DNA from: G965197005 sp965197005
GTDB lineage: Bacteria > Pseudomonadota > Gammaproteobacteria > Pseudomonadales > Oceanobacteraceae
Direction: 5' to 3'
Assembly (NCBI GenBank): GCA_965197005.1
Contig: OZ239982.1
Location: 2,647,418 to 2,711,417, forward strand
DNA: 64,000 nt
Below are positions 26,557 through 35,995 of this stretch, piece by piece (the stretch's first letter is position 1; each line of letters starts with the position of its first letter). Below the pieces are notes generated by a model. The model worked only from the letters and a program-made list of their open reading frames with translations. It had not been told where the DNA came from and ran no database searches. Both the position numbers and the translations under genes were made by a program.

Positions 26557-27111
26557 TTGAGTCAGTCTTATTTACAATATGAAGCGCAGTTTGAAGCTGC
26601 AAACTTGCCATTTTATCCTGCCAGTATACAGGGCTTCTTTGCGGGCTATGTAAGTTCAGGCAAGCGATTACAGCGTAAGTTATTAGAGACTTTAAGTGCG
26701 GAATATTTAAATAGCGAAGAGGATTTTACCCCCGATTTTTATGAGCTTTTATATTGTTTGTATCAGCAAACGTTAAGTGATTTAAGTAGTGTGGATATGG
26801 ATTTTGAATTGCTTATAGCCAGTGATGAGGACGCTGATATTGACGAACAAACCGAACAAGTTGCTGCTTGGTGTCAAGGCTTTTTAGATGGACTGGGTAG
26901 TGCGGGTATTGCTGGCTCGCAGTTAGATAAAGATACCCAAGAGGTGCTTGCTGATTTTGATGCCATTACTCAAGTGCAGGTTTCTGATCCTGAAAATCCT
27001 GAAAATATAGAGCTGTTTGAGCACCTTAAAGAGCATTGTAAAATGGCGGCGTTAAGTGTGTTTTATCAGTTTAATCGTCAAACAAAACCCGTCAGTAATC
27101 AACTTCATTAG
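26557..27111 (+). CDS. ygfB: UPF0149 family protein YgfB
   Basis: A 184-residue, acidic, helical protein. The AAWCQGFLDGLGSAGI segment and the NxxHxxFAGYVSSG-like start (IQGFFAGYVSSGKRLQRKLL) are family features. It starts with TTG at 26557 behind AAAGGA, an unusual start codon but the only one with both a ribosome binding site and family-like length. It is followed after 8 bases by pepP, the same order as in E. coli. In Pseudomonas a family member affects the AlgR/AmpR regulatory network. Here the role is unknown. Confidence 0.88.
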   Translation: MSQSYLQYEAQFEAANLPFYPASIQGFFAGYVSSGKRLQRKLLETLSAEYLNSEEDFTPDFYELLYCLYQQTLSDLSSVDMDFELLIASDEDADIDEQTEQVAAWCQGFLDGLGSAGIAGSQLDKDTQEVLADFDAITQVQVSDPENPENIELFEHLKEHCKMAALSVFYQFNRQTKPVSNQLH

Positions 27112-27119
27112 GTGGTATT

Positions 27120-28421
27120 ATGCCGTATGCCAAAAGACGCACTCGTTTATTACAACAACTCCAACCTAACTCGATTGCGCTTATTGCCAGTGCGCCTGAA
27201 TACATACGCAATAACGATGTTGAACACCCATACCGCCAAGATAGCTACTTTTATTATTTAACAGGATTTACTGAGGCTAATGCACTATTGGTGTTAACTA
27301 AGGGCAAACAACAAAGCCAAAGTATTATATTTTGCCAAGATAAAGACCCCGAACAAGAGACTTGGCACGGCAAACGCTTAGGCGTTAAACAAGCCCCCGC
27401 AACTCTTAATATTGAACGTGCTTATGCCATTGCTGAAATAGACCAATACATGCCACAACTGCTAGCTAATAAGCAGTGCGTGTATCGACTCATGCAAGCA
27501 CAACCGCAATTAGATGGGCGTATGCAAGTTTGGCTTAATCAGGTTCAGGCTAAAAAACGTGAGGGGCTAAATCTGCCAAACCAGTTTTTTGCTCTTGAAG
27601 GGTTGCTTAATGAAATGCGTTTAATTAAAGATAAGCATGAAATCAAGCTGATACAAAAAGCCTGTGATATTTCTGCTAGAGCGCATGTGCGTGCTATGCA
27701 ACAGGCAACGATGAGTGACTATGAATATCAACTTTTAGCTGCTTTGCAGTATGAGTTTAAACACGCTGGCAGCGAGCGTGATGCCTATGCCAGCATTGTT
27801 GGCAGTGGTGATAACGCATGTGTATTGCATTATACGAGTAACAATGCTGCCATAAAAAAGTCTGATTTAATTTTAATTGATGCAGGTTGTGAGCTGGGTT
27901 ATTACGCCAGTGATATCACTCGCACCTTTCCTGCGTGTGGTAAATTTAGCCCAGCGCAAGCGGCGTTATACAATCTGGTGTTACAGGCTCAACAAGCCGC
28001 TATTGACAGCATTCAAGCAGGGGTGCGCTATGATGTGCCGCATCAGGTAGTGGTAAAAATACTAACCCAAGGATTAATTGAGCTAGGCTTGCTGCAAGGT
28101 AAACTTGAAAGTCTTATTAAGCAAGGCAGCTATCGCCAATTTTATATGCACAACACAGGGCATTGGTTGGGTATGGACGTACACGATGTGGGTGATTATA
28201 AGCGCAATGGTAAATGGCGTACTTTAGAGGTAGGTATGGTGCTGACCATTGAGCCAGGTTTGTATATTAGCCCTGATGATAAAAGTGTGGATAAAAAATG
28301 GCGTGGTATTGGCATTCGCATAGAAGATGATATTTTAGTGGGTAAAACAGGTGCTAAGGTGTTAACGGCGAGCGTACCCAAACAGATTGCAGAAATAGAA
28401 GCCCTAATGGAGCAAATATGA
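27120..28421 (+). CDS. pepP: Xaa-Pro aminopeptidase P
   Basis: Removes N-terminal residues preceding proline. It is 433 residues, with an N-terminal creatinase-like domain and a C-terminal pita-bread catalytic domain. The five metal ligands are visible: Asp254 (LIDAG), Asp265 (SDITRTF), His348 (HNTGHWLG), Glu378 (TIEPGLY) and Glu402 (IRIEDDI). It belongs to the ygfB-pepP-ubiH-ubiI cluster conserved in gammaproteobacteria. It overlaps ubiH by 4 bases. Confidence 0.95.
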   Translation: MPYAKRRTRLLQQLQPNSIALIASAPEYIRNNDVEHPYRQDSYFYYLTGFTEANALLVLTKGKQQSQSIIFCQDKDPEQETWHGKRLGVKQAPATLNIERAYAIAEIDQYMPQLLANKQCVYRLMQAQPQLDGRMQVWLNQVQAKKREGLNLPNQFFALEGLLNEMRLIKDKHEIKLIQKACDISARAHVRAMQQATMSDYEYQLLAALQYEFKHAGSERDAYASIVGSGDNACVLHYTSNNAAIKKSDLILIDAGCELGYYASDITRTFPACGKFSPAQAALYNLVLQAQQAAIDSIQAGVRYDVPHQVVVKILTQGLIELGLLQGKLESLIKQGSYRQFYMHNTGHWLGMDVHDVGDYKRNGKWRTLEVGMVLTIEPGLYISPDDKSVDKKWRGIGIRIEDDILVGKTGAKVLTASVPKQIAEIEALMEQI

Positions 28422-29617
28422 GTGAGAAAACCGATATTGCTATTATTGGCGCAGGTATGGTGGGGCTCAGTTTAGCTCACCTTTTAGCCCCTGCCATTAA
28501 ACAGGGTTTAAGCATTAGTTTGATTGAACGCCAACCAATAAACGGTAAAGACAGCCACATTCCTAGTTTTGATGGACGTGCCACCGCCATTTCTTACGGT
28601 AGTCAGCAAGTATTAGAGCAGTTAGGTGTTTGGCAGCAGTTATCAGAGCCTTGCGCCATTGAGCATATTTCTGTCACCGAACAAGGACGAGTTGGCAGCA
28701 CGCACATGCACGCCCATGAAGTAGGTAGCCCTGCCTTAGGCTATATTGTTGAAAATGCAAAGCTAGGGCAAGCCTTGCTGCACAATGTGCCAGAACATAC
28801 ATGCTTTGCACCAGCGGAAGTAATCCGTATACAAGCAACTGCAAAGGGCATGCTACTAACCTTTGCAGATAACCGTGAACTGCTTGCTCAGTTAGTTGTG
28901 TTAGCCGATGGCAATCGCTCTGGACTTGCCGCCCAACTGGGGATTTATCATCGTCAGCAAAGTTACGGGCAACAGGCGATTGTGACGCAGGTTAAAAGTG
29001 ATAGGGCGCATCAAAATTGGGCGTATGAACGCTTTGTTCAAACTGGACCAGTCGCCTTTTTACCTCTTAAAAAACAAAATTTTGCCGTGGTATTAAGTGT
29101 TGATAATGCACAGGTTGATGCTTTGTTACGCCTGCCTGATGAAGATTTTTTAGCCATTTTGCAAGCTAAAATAGGCTCACGCTTGGGCAATTTAGTGAGC
29201 TTGGGGCAGCGTCATCATTATCCTTTAAGCTTGAGCATAGCCGATGAACAAGTGCGCCAAGGGCTGGTGCTATTAGGCAATGCCGCCCATAGCTTGCACC
29301 CTGTGGCAGGACAAGGCTTTAATCTTGCCTTGCGAGATACCGTACACCTTAGCAATAAGCTCAAACAAGCCTATGCACAAGGGTTGCCTTTAGGGGATTT
29401 ATCTTTATTGCTGCACTATCAGCGTGAGCAAATGTTAGATCAACATAGCGTTACTTACGCCAGCGATTTTTTGCCTAAATTGTTTACCCATAAAAACCCA
29501 TTATTAGCGCATGGGCGCAGCTTAGGCTTACTCGCCCTTAACCTTATGCCCCGCACTCGCAAGCGCTTTACCCAATACGCAATGGGGCAAGCGCAAATAA
29601 ATGGGCGTATTAACTAG
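28418..29617 (+). CDS. ubiH: 2-octaprenyl-6-methoxyphenol hydroxylase, UbiH
   Basis: FAD-dependent hydroxylase of ubiquinone synthesis (399 residues). The N-terminal dinucleotide fold is IIGAGMVGLSLA. The second FAD motif is GNAAHSLHPVAGQGFNLALR, typical of UbiH/UbiI/UbiF. The assignment to UbiH instead of its paralogues rests on gene order: pepP-ubiH-ubiI as in E. coli. It begins at an ATGA overlap with pepP and ends 9 bases before the next hydroxylase gene. Confidence 0.9.
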   Translation: MSEKTDIAIIGAGMVGLSLAHLLAPAIKQGLSISLIERQPINGKDSHIPSFDGRATAISYGSQQVLEQLGVWQQLSEPCAIEHISVTEQGRVGSTHMHAHEVGSPALGYIVENAKLGQALLHNVPEHTCFAPAEVIRIQATAKGMLLTFADNRELLAQLVVLADGNRSGLAAQLGIYHRQQSYGQQAIVTQVKSDRAHQNWAYERFVQTGPVAFLPLKKQNFAVVLSVDNAQVDALLRLPDEDFLAILQAKIGSRLGNLVSLGQRHHYPLSLSIADEQVRQGLVLLGNAAHSLHPVAGQGFNLALRDTVHLSNKLKQAYAQGLPLGDLSLLLHYQREQMLDQHSVTYASDFLPKLFTHKNPLLAHGRSLGLLALNLMPRTRKRFTQYAMGQAQINGRIN

Positions 29618-29626
29618 GAGAAAAAA

Positions 29627-30838
29627 ATGCGGACAGATATTGTGATTGTGGGTGCTGGTATGGTTGGATTGAGCATGGCAAATGCCCTAAGCCTGTATGC
29701 GCCACATTTAAAAATAGCTCTTATTGACCCTGCTTTAGCCCATAAACTGCCGCCTAAAAGCCGTAAAAAACGGCTTGATTTAGAGGATTTTAACAGTCGA
29801 GTCAGTGCCATCTCTTTGCATAATCAACAGTTTTTAACTGAGCTTAACGCATGGCAACAGATACCCAGCGCACGCATTTGCCACTACCAGCATATGCAGG
29901 TATGGGACGGGTTGGGTACGTCTGATATTGCCTTTGATGCCGCTCAAGCAGGCTTGCCCAGCTTGGGAGTGATTGTTGAAAATCAACAAATTGAGCAGGC
30001 TCTAAGGCGAGCTTTAAGCGATAAGGTTCAGCAAGTTGCTCAGGCGGTAAAATACATCGATAGCCCAAATCAGGGGCAAACCCCTGTGGTGTTAGAAAAC
30101 GGACAACGCTTGCATTGCAGCTTGTTAATTGCTGCAGATGGCGCACGTTCACGCATTCGTACGCAAGTGGGTTTTGCCATGCGTGAGTGGGATTATAAGC
30201 AACATGCTTTGGTGTGTAATGTACAAACCGAACAACCTATGCAGCACACCGCTTGGCAACGCTTTAGCGAATATGGTCCGTTAGCCTTTTTACCTTTAGG
30301 AGAACACTCACAATTTGCCTCTATTGTCTTTTCTGCCAGCGTTGATAAAGCTCAAAGTATGTTGCAAATGTCTGGCGAAGCGTTAGCTGAAGAACTAAGC
30401 AAACAATTTGAACAACGGCTAGGGCGTATTGTAAATATCTCTAGCGCACAGGTTATTCCACTGCGCCAGCGACATGCTAAACGCTACGTTAAACAGGGCG
30501 TGGTACTTATTGGCGATGCCGCACACAGCATTCACCCTTTAGCAGGGCAGGGGGTCAATTTAGGCTTTAAAGATGCCAAGCAATTAGCCCAGTGCCTTGC
30601 TCAAGTAGATACCCTAAGCAATAAAGTAAGTTTAAAAAGAGAGTTATCCAGCTATGAGACCCGCCGTATGCCCGATAATCTTGCGACGATGGCAACTATG
30701 GAAGGGTTTAAGCGGTTATATAGTGTCAATAACCCGTGGCTGGTGTTGGCTCGCAATCAGGGCATGCGCTTATTCAATCAATCTAACTGGCTCAAACAGC
30801 AACTGATTAAACAGGTTTGCGGTACAGTAAATGGTTAA
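29627..30838 (+). CDS. ubiI: UbiI/VisC-type FAD-dependent hydroxylase
   Basis: Paralogue of ubiH, 403 residues. It shows VIVGAGMVGLSMANAL and GDAAHSIHPLAGQGVNLGFK. Placed last in the ygfB-pepP-ubiH cluster, it matches E. coli ubiI (formerly visC), the C5-hydroxylase. Substrate specificity within this family cannot be read from sequence alone. There is a short purine-rich AGGAG ribosome binding site. Confidence 0.85.
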   Translation: MRTDIVIVGAGMVGLSMANALSLYAPHLKIALIDPALAHKLPPKSRKKRLDLEDFNSRVSAISLHNQQFLTELNAWQQIPSARICHYQHMQVWDGLGTSDIAFDAAQAGLPSLGVIVENQQIEQALRRALSDKVQQVAQAVKYIDSPNQGQTPVVLENGQRLHCSLLIAADGARSRIRTQVGFAMREWDYKQHALVCNVQTEQPMQHTAWQRFSEYGPLAFLPLGEHSQFASIVFSASVDKAQSMLQMSGEALAEELSKQFEQRLGRIVNISSAQVIPLRQRHAKRYVKQGVVLIGDAAHSIHPLAGQGVNLGFKDAKQLAQCLAQVDTLSNKVSLKRELSSYETRRMPDNLATMATMEGFKRLYSVNNPWLVLARNQGMRLFNQSNWLKQQLIKQVCGTVNG

Positions 30839-30977
30839 ATAAGCCTAAATATTATAAGTCTCAACAAGATTAAAAATTGGCTGTTGTTGGGTTTTATAGC
30901 AAATTTAATGTGCTAGGTAAGATTGAAATTTGAGCCTATTTTAGCTATGCTTGCCACTTTAGTTCTGGACATATTTT

Positions 30978-31451
30978 ATGACCAAAGTTGTTTATCCTGG
31001 TACCTTTGACCCCATTACCAATGGACACACTGACTTAGTCGAACGTGCCGCTGGCATGTTTACGCAAATTGTGGTGGCCGTGGCAGAAAATTCCAAAAAA
31101 AATCCTTTATTTAGCTTACAAGAACGTGTGGAGTTGGCATCTTGTGTATTGGCTCATCTGCCCAATGTAGAAGTGGTTGGTTTTAGTAAACTACTGGCCG
31201 ATTTTGTTAAAGAGCAAAATGCCAATGTTATTTTAAGAGGGTTACGAGCAGTATCTGATTTTGAATATGAATTTCAATTGGCTAACATGAACCGAGTATT
31301 AGCACCTAGTGTGCAAAGCGTATTTTTAACCCCTGATGAACATTATTCATTTATTTCGTCCACCTTGGTGCGTGAAATATCTTTATTAAAAGGTGATGTC
31401 AGTAACTTTGTTCACCCTGAAGTATTAACCGCATTGATACAAAAACGCTAA
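30978..31451 (+). CDS. coaD: phosphopantetheine adenylyltransferase
   Basis: Penultimate step of coenzyme A synthesis. The 157-residue length is standard. The nucleotidyl transferase signature is GTFDPITNGHTDLVERA, with a downstream RGLRAVSDFEYEFQLANMN and the C-terminal SSTLVREIS ISSTLVRE motif. It lies 18 bases before a ferredoxin gene, a pairing common in pseudomonads. Confidence 0.96.
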   Translation: MTKVVYPGTFDPITNGHTDLVERAAGMFTQIVVAVAENSKKNPLFSLQERVELASCVLAHLPNVEVVGFSKLLADFVKEQNANVILRGLRAVSDFEYEFQLANMNRVLAPSVQSVFLTPDEHYSFISSTLVREISLLKGDVSNFVHPEVLTALIQKR

Positions 31452-31469
31452 CCGACAGAAGACAACAGC

Positions 31470-31718
31470 ATGGCATTAAAAATTACCGATGAGTGCATCA
31501 ACTGCGATGTGTGCGAACCTGAATGCCCTAATGAAGCCATTTCTCAAGGAGATGAAATATTTATTATTGATGCCAGCTTATGCACCGAGTGCGTAGGTCA
31601 TTATGATGAGCCGCAATGCCAGCAAGTGTGCCCTGTAGACTGCATTCCCCACGACCCTGAACATCAAGAAAGCCAAGAAGAACTGCAAGCCAAATACGAG
31701 CGCATTACTGGCAAATAG
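31470..31718 (+). CDS. YfhL-type 2[4Fe-4S] ferredoxin
   Basis: Small electron carrier of 82 residues. The first cluster motif is CINCDVCEPECP. The second, CTECVGHYDEPQCQQVCPVDC, has the eight-residue insertion between its second and third cysteines that marks the YfhL/AlvinFdx type. It follows coaD by 18 bases. The physiological partner is unknown. Confidence 0.92.
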   Translation: MALKITDECINCDVCEPECPNEAISQGDEIFIIDASLCTECVGHYDEPQCQQVCPVDCIPHDPEHQESQEELQAKYERITGK

Positions 31719-31726
31719 CGCAGCAC

Positions 31727-32836
31727 TTAGTCAAGACTTGCTAATAATTCCTCAGCAAAAGCAAAGCTGGTTGATGCGCCAGTGCCTCCTGTAATCATAC
31801 CAATGCACAGATTTTTTTCTGGCTGCCCCATAAATACCACCTCTGGTGCTGAAGCATACACCCCAAGCCAACGCTGTTTGACTTTAAAACGCTCAATCTG
31901 CAACACTTTTTGCATTTCTTTTTGAATAAGCTCATCAATGCGCTCATTGTTAAAAGGCTGTTCGGCATCACCATATACATGGCTATCGCCAATAACCAAA
32001 GAGCCATCAGCGGATTGTACCGCAATCAGATGAATGCCATAGGAGCGATATTCGGCTTGCTCTTTATCCAACAGCATAGCGAGCTGTTTGCCCGTCTCTA
32101 AAGCGGCAAAACCATCGTAACGTGCCAAACTTAAATCCGACATCAACGCCCCTTGTAGTTTAATCGGCGTATCTGGCATTATCCGCTGCATCTGCAAGGT
32201 ACAAAGCTGAGCCTTAGATTGCTGAATAAAATCGGGATACAAACTGCGCATATCATGCCCAGGGCAAAGCACCACTTGCTCGGCATAAAAATCGCCCTGA
32301 TTGCTGCATACCTTTGGTAACTCAATCGCCTGCACGCTAGTATGGTAGAAAAAATCAACGCCACATGAGGTTTGTAGCCATGTACTTAGCTGTGCAATCG
32401 CCTCTTTGGATTCCACCCGCAGCTCATGTGGGCTGTATAGCACTGCACGAGGGGCATTAAGATAGCCTAATTGTGCAATTTCTTGCGCACTTAAGAACTG
32501 GCATTGTGCGCCCATGTCGGTACTGGCAAATTCCTCTAATACCGCCTCTGCTTGAGGTCTTTGTGCAACCAAGTGTAATCCTTGATGTAAAACCTGAATG
32601 CCCGCTTGGGGGGCAACTTCTGCCCAAATATCGCGTGAGCGTTTAGCTCGTTGCCAATGCTCACCAGCACGTTGCCCACTGACGGTAACAAAACCAAAAT
32701 TACGCACAGAAGCACTGACACATTTGCTATGACGTTCTAAGACGGCGACTTTTCTGCCTTGTTTGGCACCTGCCAGCGCCGTTGCCAAGCCTAAAATGCC
32801 CGCACCGACAACGATTAAATCATATTTCTTTTGCAT
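31727..32836 (-). CDS. FAD-dependent oxidoreductase, TIGR03364-like (phosphonate-associated)
   Basis: A DAO-type flavoprotein of 369 residues. It starts at the ATG 32836, with GGAG six bases upstream. The N-terminal fold is LIVVGAGILGLATALAGAKQ, then VAVLERHSKCVSASVRNFGF; the C-terminus has ITGGTGASTSFAFAEELLAS. Members of TIGR03364 are known to occur next to phosphonate transporter and degradation genes. Here it is the last gene of a 2-aminoethylphosphonate-type transporter operon, which supports oxidation of an aminophosphonate. The exact substrate is inferred, not shown. Confidence 0.78.
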   Translation of the reverse strand: MQKKYDLIVVGAGILGLATALAGAKQGRKVAVLERHSKCVSASVRNFGFVTVSGQRAGEHWQRAKRSRDIWAEVAPQAGIQVLHQGLHLVAQRPQAEAVLEEFASTDMGAQCQFLSAQEIAQLGYLNAPRAVLYSPHELRVESKEAIAQLSTWLQTSCGVDFFYHTSVQAIELPKVCSNQGDFYAEQVVLCPGHDMRSLYPDFIQQSKAQLCTLQMQRIMPDTPIKLQGALMSDLSLARYDGFAALETGKQLAMLLDKEQAEYRSYGIHLIAVQSADGSLVIGDSHVYGDAEQPFNNERIDELIQKEMQKVLQIERFKVKQRWLGVYASAPEVVFMGQPEKNLCIGMITGGTGASTSFAFAEELLASLD

Positions 32837-32838
32837 GC

Positions 32839-34833
32839 CTATCTCCAAGTTTGTTGTTTAAAAAGCTGGTGGCTGATTAGCGCATGCACACCACGCACCA
32901 GCACATTGGTATAAAAAATCATTAATGCCATTGCTGCCGCAGGTGCAATATCACCCGCATCGTCCATATTCAATACTGCTACCGATGCCAAAGAGGTATC
33001 GGGGCTGTATAAAAAGACCACTGCAGAGACGGTCGTCATCGCATTGACAAAAATATACAACCACACCTCTACCAAAGCAGGCAGACAAACGGGAATGCTC
33101 ACCGCAAATAAGGTGCGCCAAAAGGGTTGTTGTAATGAGGAAGTAACCGCTTCAAATTCTGTATCCATTTGTTTTAAAGCAGTCACAGAGGTTAAATGCG
33201 AGACGGTATATAAATGGGTAATGGTGGAGATAACCAAAATTGCCATAGTGCCATAAATGACGTTTAACGGATTATTGCTATCGTTAAAAAAGAAAATATA
33301 CGCCAAGCCTAACACCATACCCGGAATGGCCATAGGCATCATGGATAAAAACTGCAACAGCGCACGCATTAATTTTGAGCCACTGAATTTTTCCACCATA
33401 TACGCACCCAAAAACACCAGTGCTGTACCGATACAGGCAGACGAAAACGCCATTACAATCGAATTAAAATACGCCTGCCAGCCGCCGCCGTCCATCTTAT
33501 TAAAGGTATAGTGTTGCAACCCAAGCTCTAAATTATAAGGCCAAAACTTAACCAGTGCGGCAACTTGACACATCACAATCACGCTGACAATAAACAAAGA
33601 AATCAACGCACAAAGAGAAAATACGCCCCAATCTCTTGCACGATTATCCGCAATGACCAACGGTTTGGATTTAGAGCTAATTAAAGCTGCTTGTTGCTTG
33701 CTAATGTGTCTATCCACATAAAACGCCAACAGCGCAGGTACCAGCAACAACATAGAGATGACCGAACCAATTTGAAAATTTTGTTGACCGATAACCTGCT
33801 TATAAATATCTAATGCCAGCATATTAAACGAGCCACCAATCACCTTAGGCACGCCAAAATCCGTTATTGCCAAGGTAAAACTGACAAAACCAGCAGAAAT
33901 TAAACCGTATTTGGCATTGGGCAAGGTCAGGCTAAAGAAACGCCTAGCACGACCTGCTCCCAATACTTTTGCCGCATCATACAAACGCTGATCTGAAGAA
34001 GATAACGCCACCAGCATAATAATAATGGCATGCGGTAAAACAAAAAACACCGAGGCAATGATGATGCCAACAGGACCATAAATATCCGCACCAAACATCA
34101 ACTCACGCACCACCCCCTGCTTGCCCAACAAATACACCAAACCAATGGCAGGCAACAAAGAGGGAGCCAAAATAGGTATCATAGAAATGCTGCGTAAACT
34201 TCTCTTAAACGGCATTTGCGTACGCTTTAAGCCATAAGCAAATGCAAACGCAAGAGGCAGTACAATAAAAGTAACCGTTAAAGCCACCCATAAAGAGTTC
34301 CAAATGGAATTTAAAAGCTGATTGTTATTAAAATAATATTGATAATTTCCGATAGAATAGCGTTTAGAGGTGAGAACCTGCACGGAGTTGAGCTTATTTT
34401 TTGCGACCGTTATTGTCTGCTTTGCTGCAACCAACTGACCATCAAAAGTCAGTAGTGCCTCTTTGCTGGATAGATTTTTAAAACGCAACCGCACAACTTC
34501 TTTACGCTGCCTTTTAGGAATGATGCGCACTACTTGCTCACGGCTACGCTCAGAGGCTTTAAGGTTATCATTAATCACATAATGGTACTTATTAGCCCAG
34601 TCTTGCAGTGTCCCCTGTGGTGTAAAACCGCCCCCATAATCAAACTCAACTTCTATTAAATTAAGCTTAAACTCAAACACTTGCAACGATTTTGCCAGCA
34701 CATAGCTTAACGGTAAAACAAGGCTAATCAGCAAATAGGCAATAACCAGCAGCAGCAAGACTTTTTTTACCAGTGCTTCAGGATTAAACTCGCCAGCCAA
34801 ACGACTGCCAAGTGCAAGTTTAAACAGGTTCAT
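32839..34833 (-). CDS. ABC transporter permease, fused two-domain, 2-aminoethylphosphonate type (PhnU2-like)
   Basis: Inner-membrane permease of 664 residues carrying two permease halves in one chain. Each half has its EAA-type loop: DAAKVLGAGRARRFFSLTLP in the first and EAVTSSLQQPFWRTLFAVSI in the second. Members with both halves are typical of the TIGR03262 class. About 120 residues between the first and second membrane helices (about residues 55-175) form a soluble, probably periplasmic insert that is longer than I expect. The stop codon directly precedes the oxidoreductase start. The gene directly follows the ATPase, with no gap. Confidence 0.82.
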   Translation of the reverse strand: MNLFKLALGSRLAGEFNPEALVKKVLLLLVIAYLLISLVLPLSYVLAKSLQVFEFKLNLIEVEFDYGGGFTPQGTLQDWANKYHYVINDNLKASERSREQVVRIIPKRQRKEVVRLRFKNLSSKEALLTFDGQLVAAKQTITVAKNKLNSVQVLTSKRYSIGNYQYYFNNNQLLNSIWNSLWVALTVTFIVLPLAFAFAYGLKRTQMPFKRSLRSISMIPILAPSLLPAIGLVYLLGKQGVVRELMFGADIYGPVGIIIASVFFVLPHAIIIMLVALSSSDQRLYDAAKVLGAGRARRFFSLTLPNAKYGLISAGFVSFTLAITDFGVPKVIGGSFNMLALDIYKQVIGQQNFQIGSVISMLLLVPALLAFYVDRHISKQQAALISSKSKPLVIADNRARDWGVFSLCALISLFIVSVIVMCQVAALVKFWPYNLELGLQHYTFNKMDGGGWQAYFNSIVMAFSSACIGTALVFLGAYMVEKFSGSKLMRALLQFLSMMPMAIPGMVLGLAYIFFFNDSNNPLNVIYGTMAILVISTITHLYTVSHLTSVTALKQMDTEFEAVTSSLQQPFWRTLFAVSIPVCLPALVEVWLYIFVNAMTTVSAVVFLYSPDTSLASVAVLNMDDAGDIAPAAAMALMIFYTNVLVRGVHALISHQLFKQQTWR

Positions 34834-35913
34834 TTAGACGCTTGCCTTAGGATATACTCGCATTTGCTCATAGGGTAAGCTGATGTTTAATTGTGCATTA
34901 GGCTCTAAACCAAAGCGGCGTACCAAGTTCATCGGTACATCGGCTTTTAATTCCAACTTTTGCATAATCTGCTGTTCACACTGCAAATTGGTGCGCAACA
35001 ATGAGCCTAAGTATTCACTGTCTTGCACTCGCATAGCGACCTGATTATCACTATTGATTGCGCCTAATTGTACTTCTTCAGGGCGAATGGCTAACATAAC
35101 TTTAGAGCTGGTAGTAAAATGCTGGGTGTCCACATTAAGTACATGCTCTCCCACTTTAACATTATTATTTGCGGTAACCACACCCTCTAAAAAGTTCATC
35201 TCACCAATAAAATCTGCCACAAACGCATTAGCAGGCTGGCTGTAAATTTGCTCAGGTGTACCAATTTGCTCAATCACGCCATCATGCAAAATCACAATTC
35301 TATCGGCCATTGCCAGCGCTTCTTCTTGGTCGTGGGTTACCATAATGGTGGTCACACCTAATGAACGCTGCAATGCTTTAATTTCTTTGCGTAAATGAGT
35401 ACGAACTTTTGCATCAAGAGCGGATAATGGCTCGTCCAGCAACAGCAAACTTGGCGAGGTTGCCAAGGCACGAGTTAAAGCAACTCGCTGTTGTTGCCCC
35501 CCAGATAATTGGGCAGGGTATTTTTTCGCATGTTCGGTTAGCCCCACCATATCCAACAAGGACTTAACCCGTTGCTTGATTTGTTTTTTGCTGAATTTTT
35601 TACCTTTCATGCCATAAGCGACGTTATCCGCCACTTTCATATTAGGAAACAGCGCATAACTTTGAAACACAATGCCAAAATCACGTTTATCAGGCGGTGT
35701 GGCAGAGACATCTTTACCACGCATAATAACCCGTCCAGAGGTTTGCATATCCAGCCCTGCAATGGCTCTTAACAAAGTGGTTTTACCACAACCAGACGGA
35801 CCTAAAAAGCAGCAAAACTCGCCTTCTTTTATATCCAGATTAATGCCATCTAAGGCGGTAAAGTCGCCAAAGGTTTTAACCAAGTTCTCAATTTTAATAT
35901 GCGATTTGGACAT
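34834..35913 (-). CDS. ABC transporter ATP-binding protein, 2-aminoethylphosphonate type (PhnT2-like)
   Basis: ATPase of 359 residues of the spermidine/iron/phosphonate class. It shows Walker A GPSGCGKTT, the Q-loop FQSYALFPN, signature LSGGQQQRVAL, Walker B LLLLDEPLSALD and the H-loop MVTHDQEEALAMADR. The C-terminal 110 residues form a TOBE-type regulatory region. AGGAG precedes the ATG. Assignment to aminoethylphosphonate instead of iron rests on the company it keeps: a fused permease, a TIGR03261-like binding protein, an FAD oxidoreductase and a Pho box. Confidence 0.85.
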   Translation of the reverse strand: MSKSHIKIENLVKTFGDFTALDGINLDIKEGEFCCFLGPSGCGKTTLLRAIAGLDMQTSGRVIMRGKDVSATPPDKRDFGIVFQSYALFPNMKVADNVAYGMKGKKFSKKQIKQRVKSLLDMVGLTEHAKKYPAQLSGGQQQRVALTRALATSPSLLLLDEPLSALDAKVRTHLRKEIKALQRSLGVTTIMVTHDQEEALAMADRIVILHDGVIEQIGTPEQIYSQPANAFVADFIGEMNFLEGVVTANNNVKVGEHVLNVDTQHFTTSSKVMLAIRPEEVQLGAINSDNQVAMRVQDSEYLGSLLRTNLQCEQQIMQKLELKADVPMNLVRRFGLEPNAQLNISLPYEQMRVYPKASV

Positions 35914-35948
35914 GCTGTCGCTCCTAACTTAAATAATGGATATGTACA

Positions 35949-35978
35949 GAAAAACACCACCACCTGTGCAGATGGTGG
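35949..35978 (-). terminator. intercistronic hairpin after the substrate-binding protein gene
   Basis: On the minus strand CCACCATCTG and CAGGTGGTGG pair over 10 bp (one G-U), followed by TGTTTTTCTG. It lies 17 bases after the binding protein stop and before the ATPase start at 35913. Such partial terminators give more binding protein than membrane components. Confidence 0.7.
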
Positions 35979-35995
35979 CGTAGGTAAAAGGCGTA

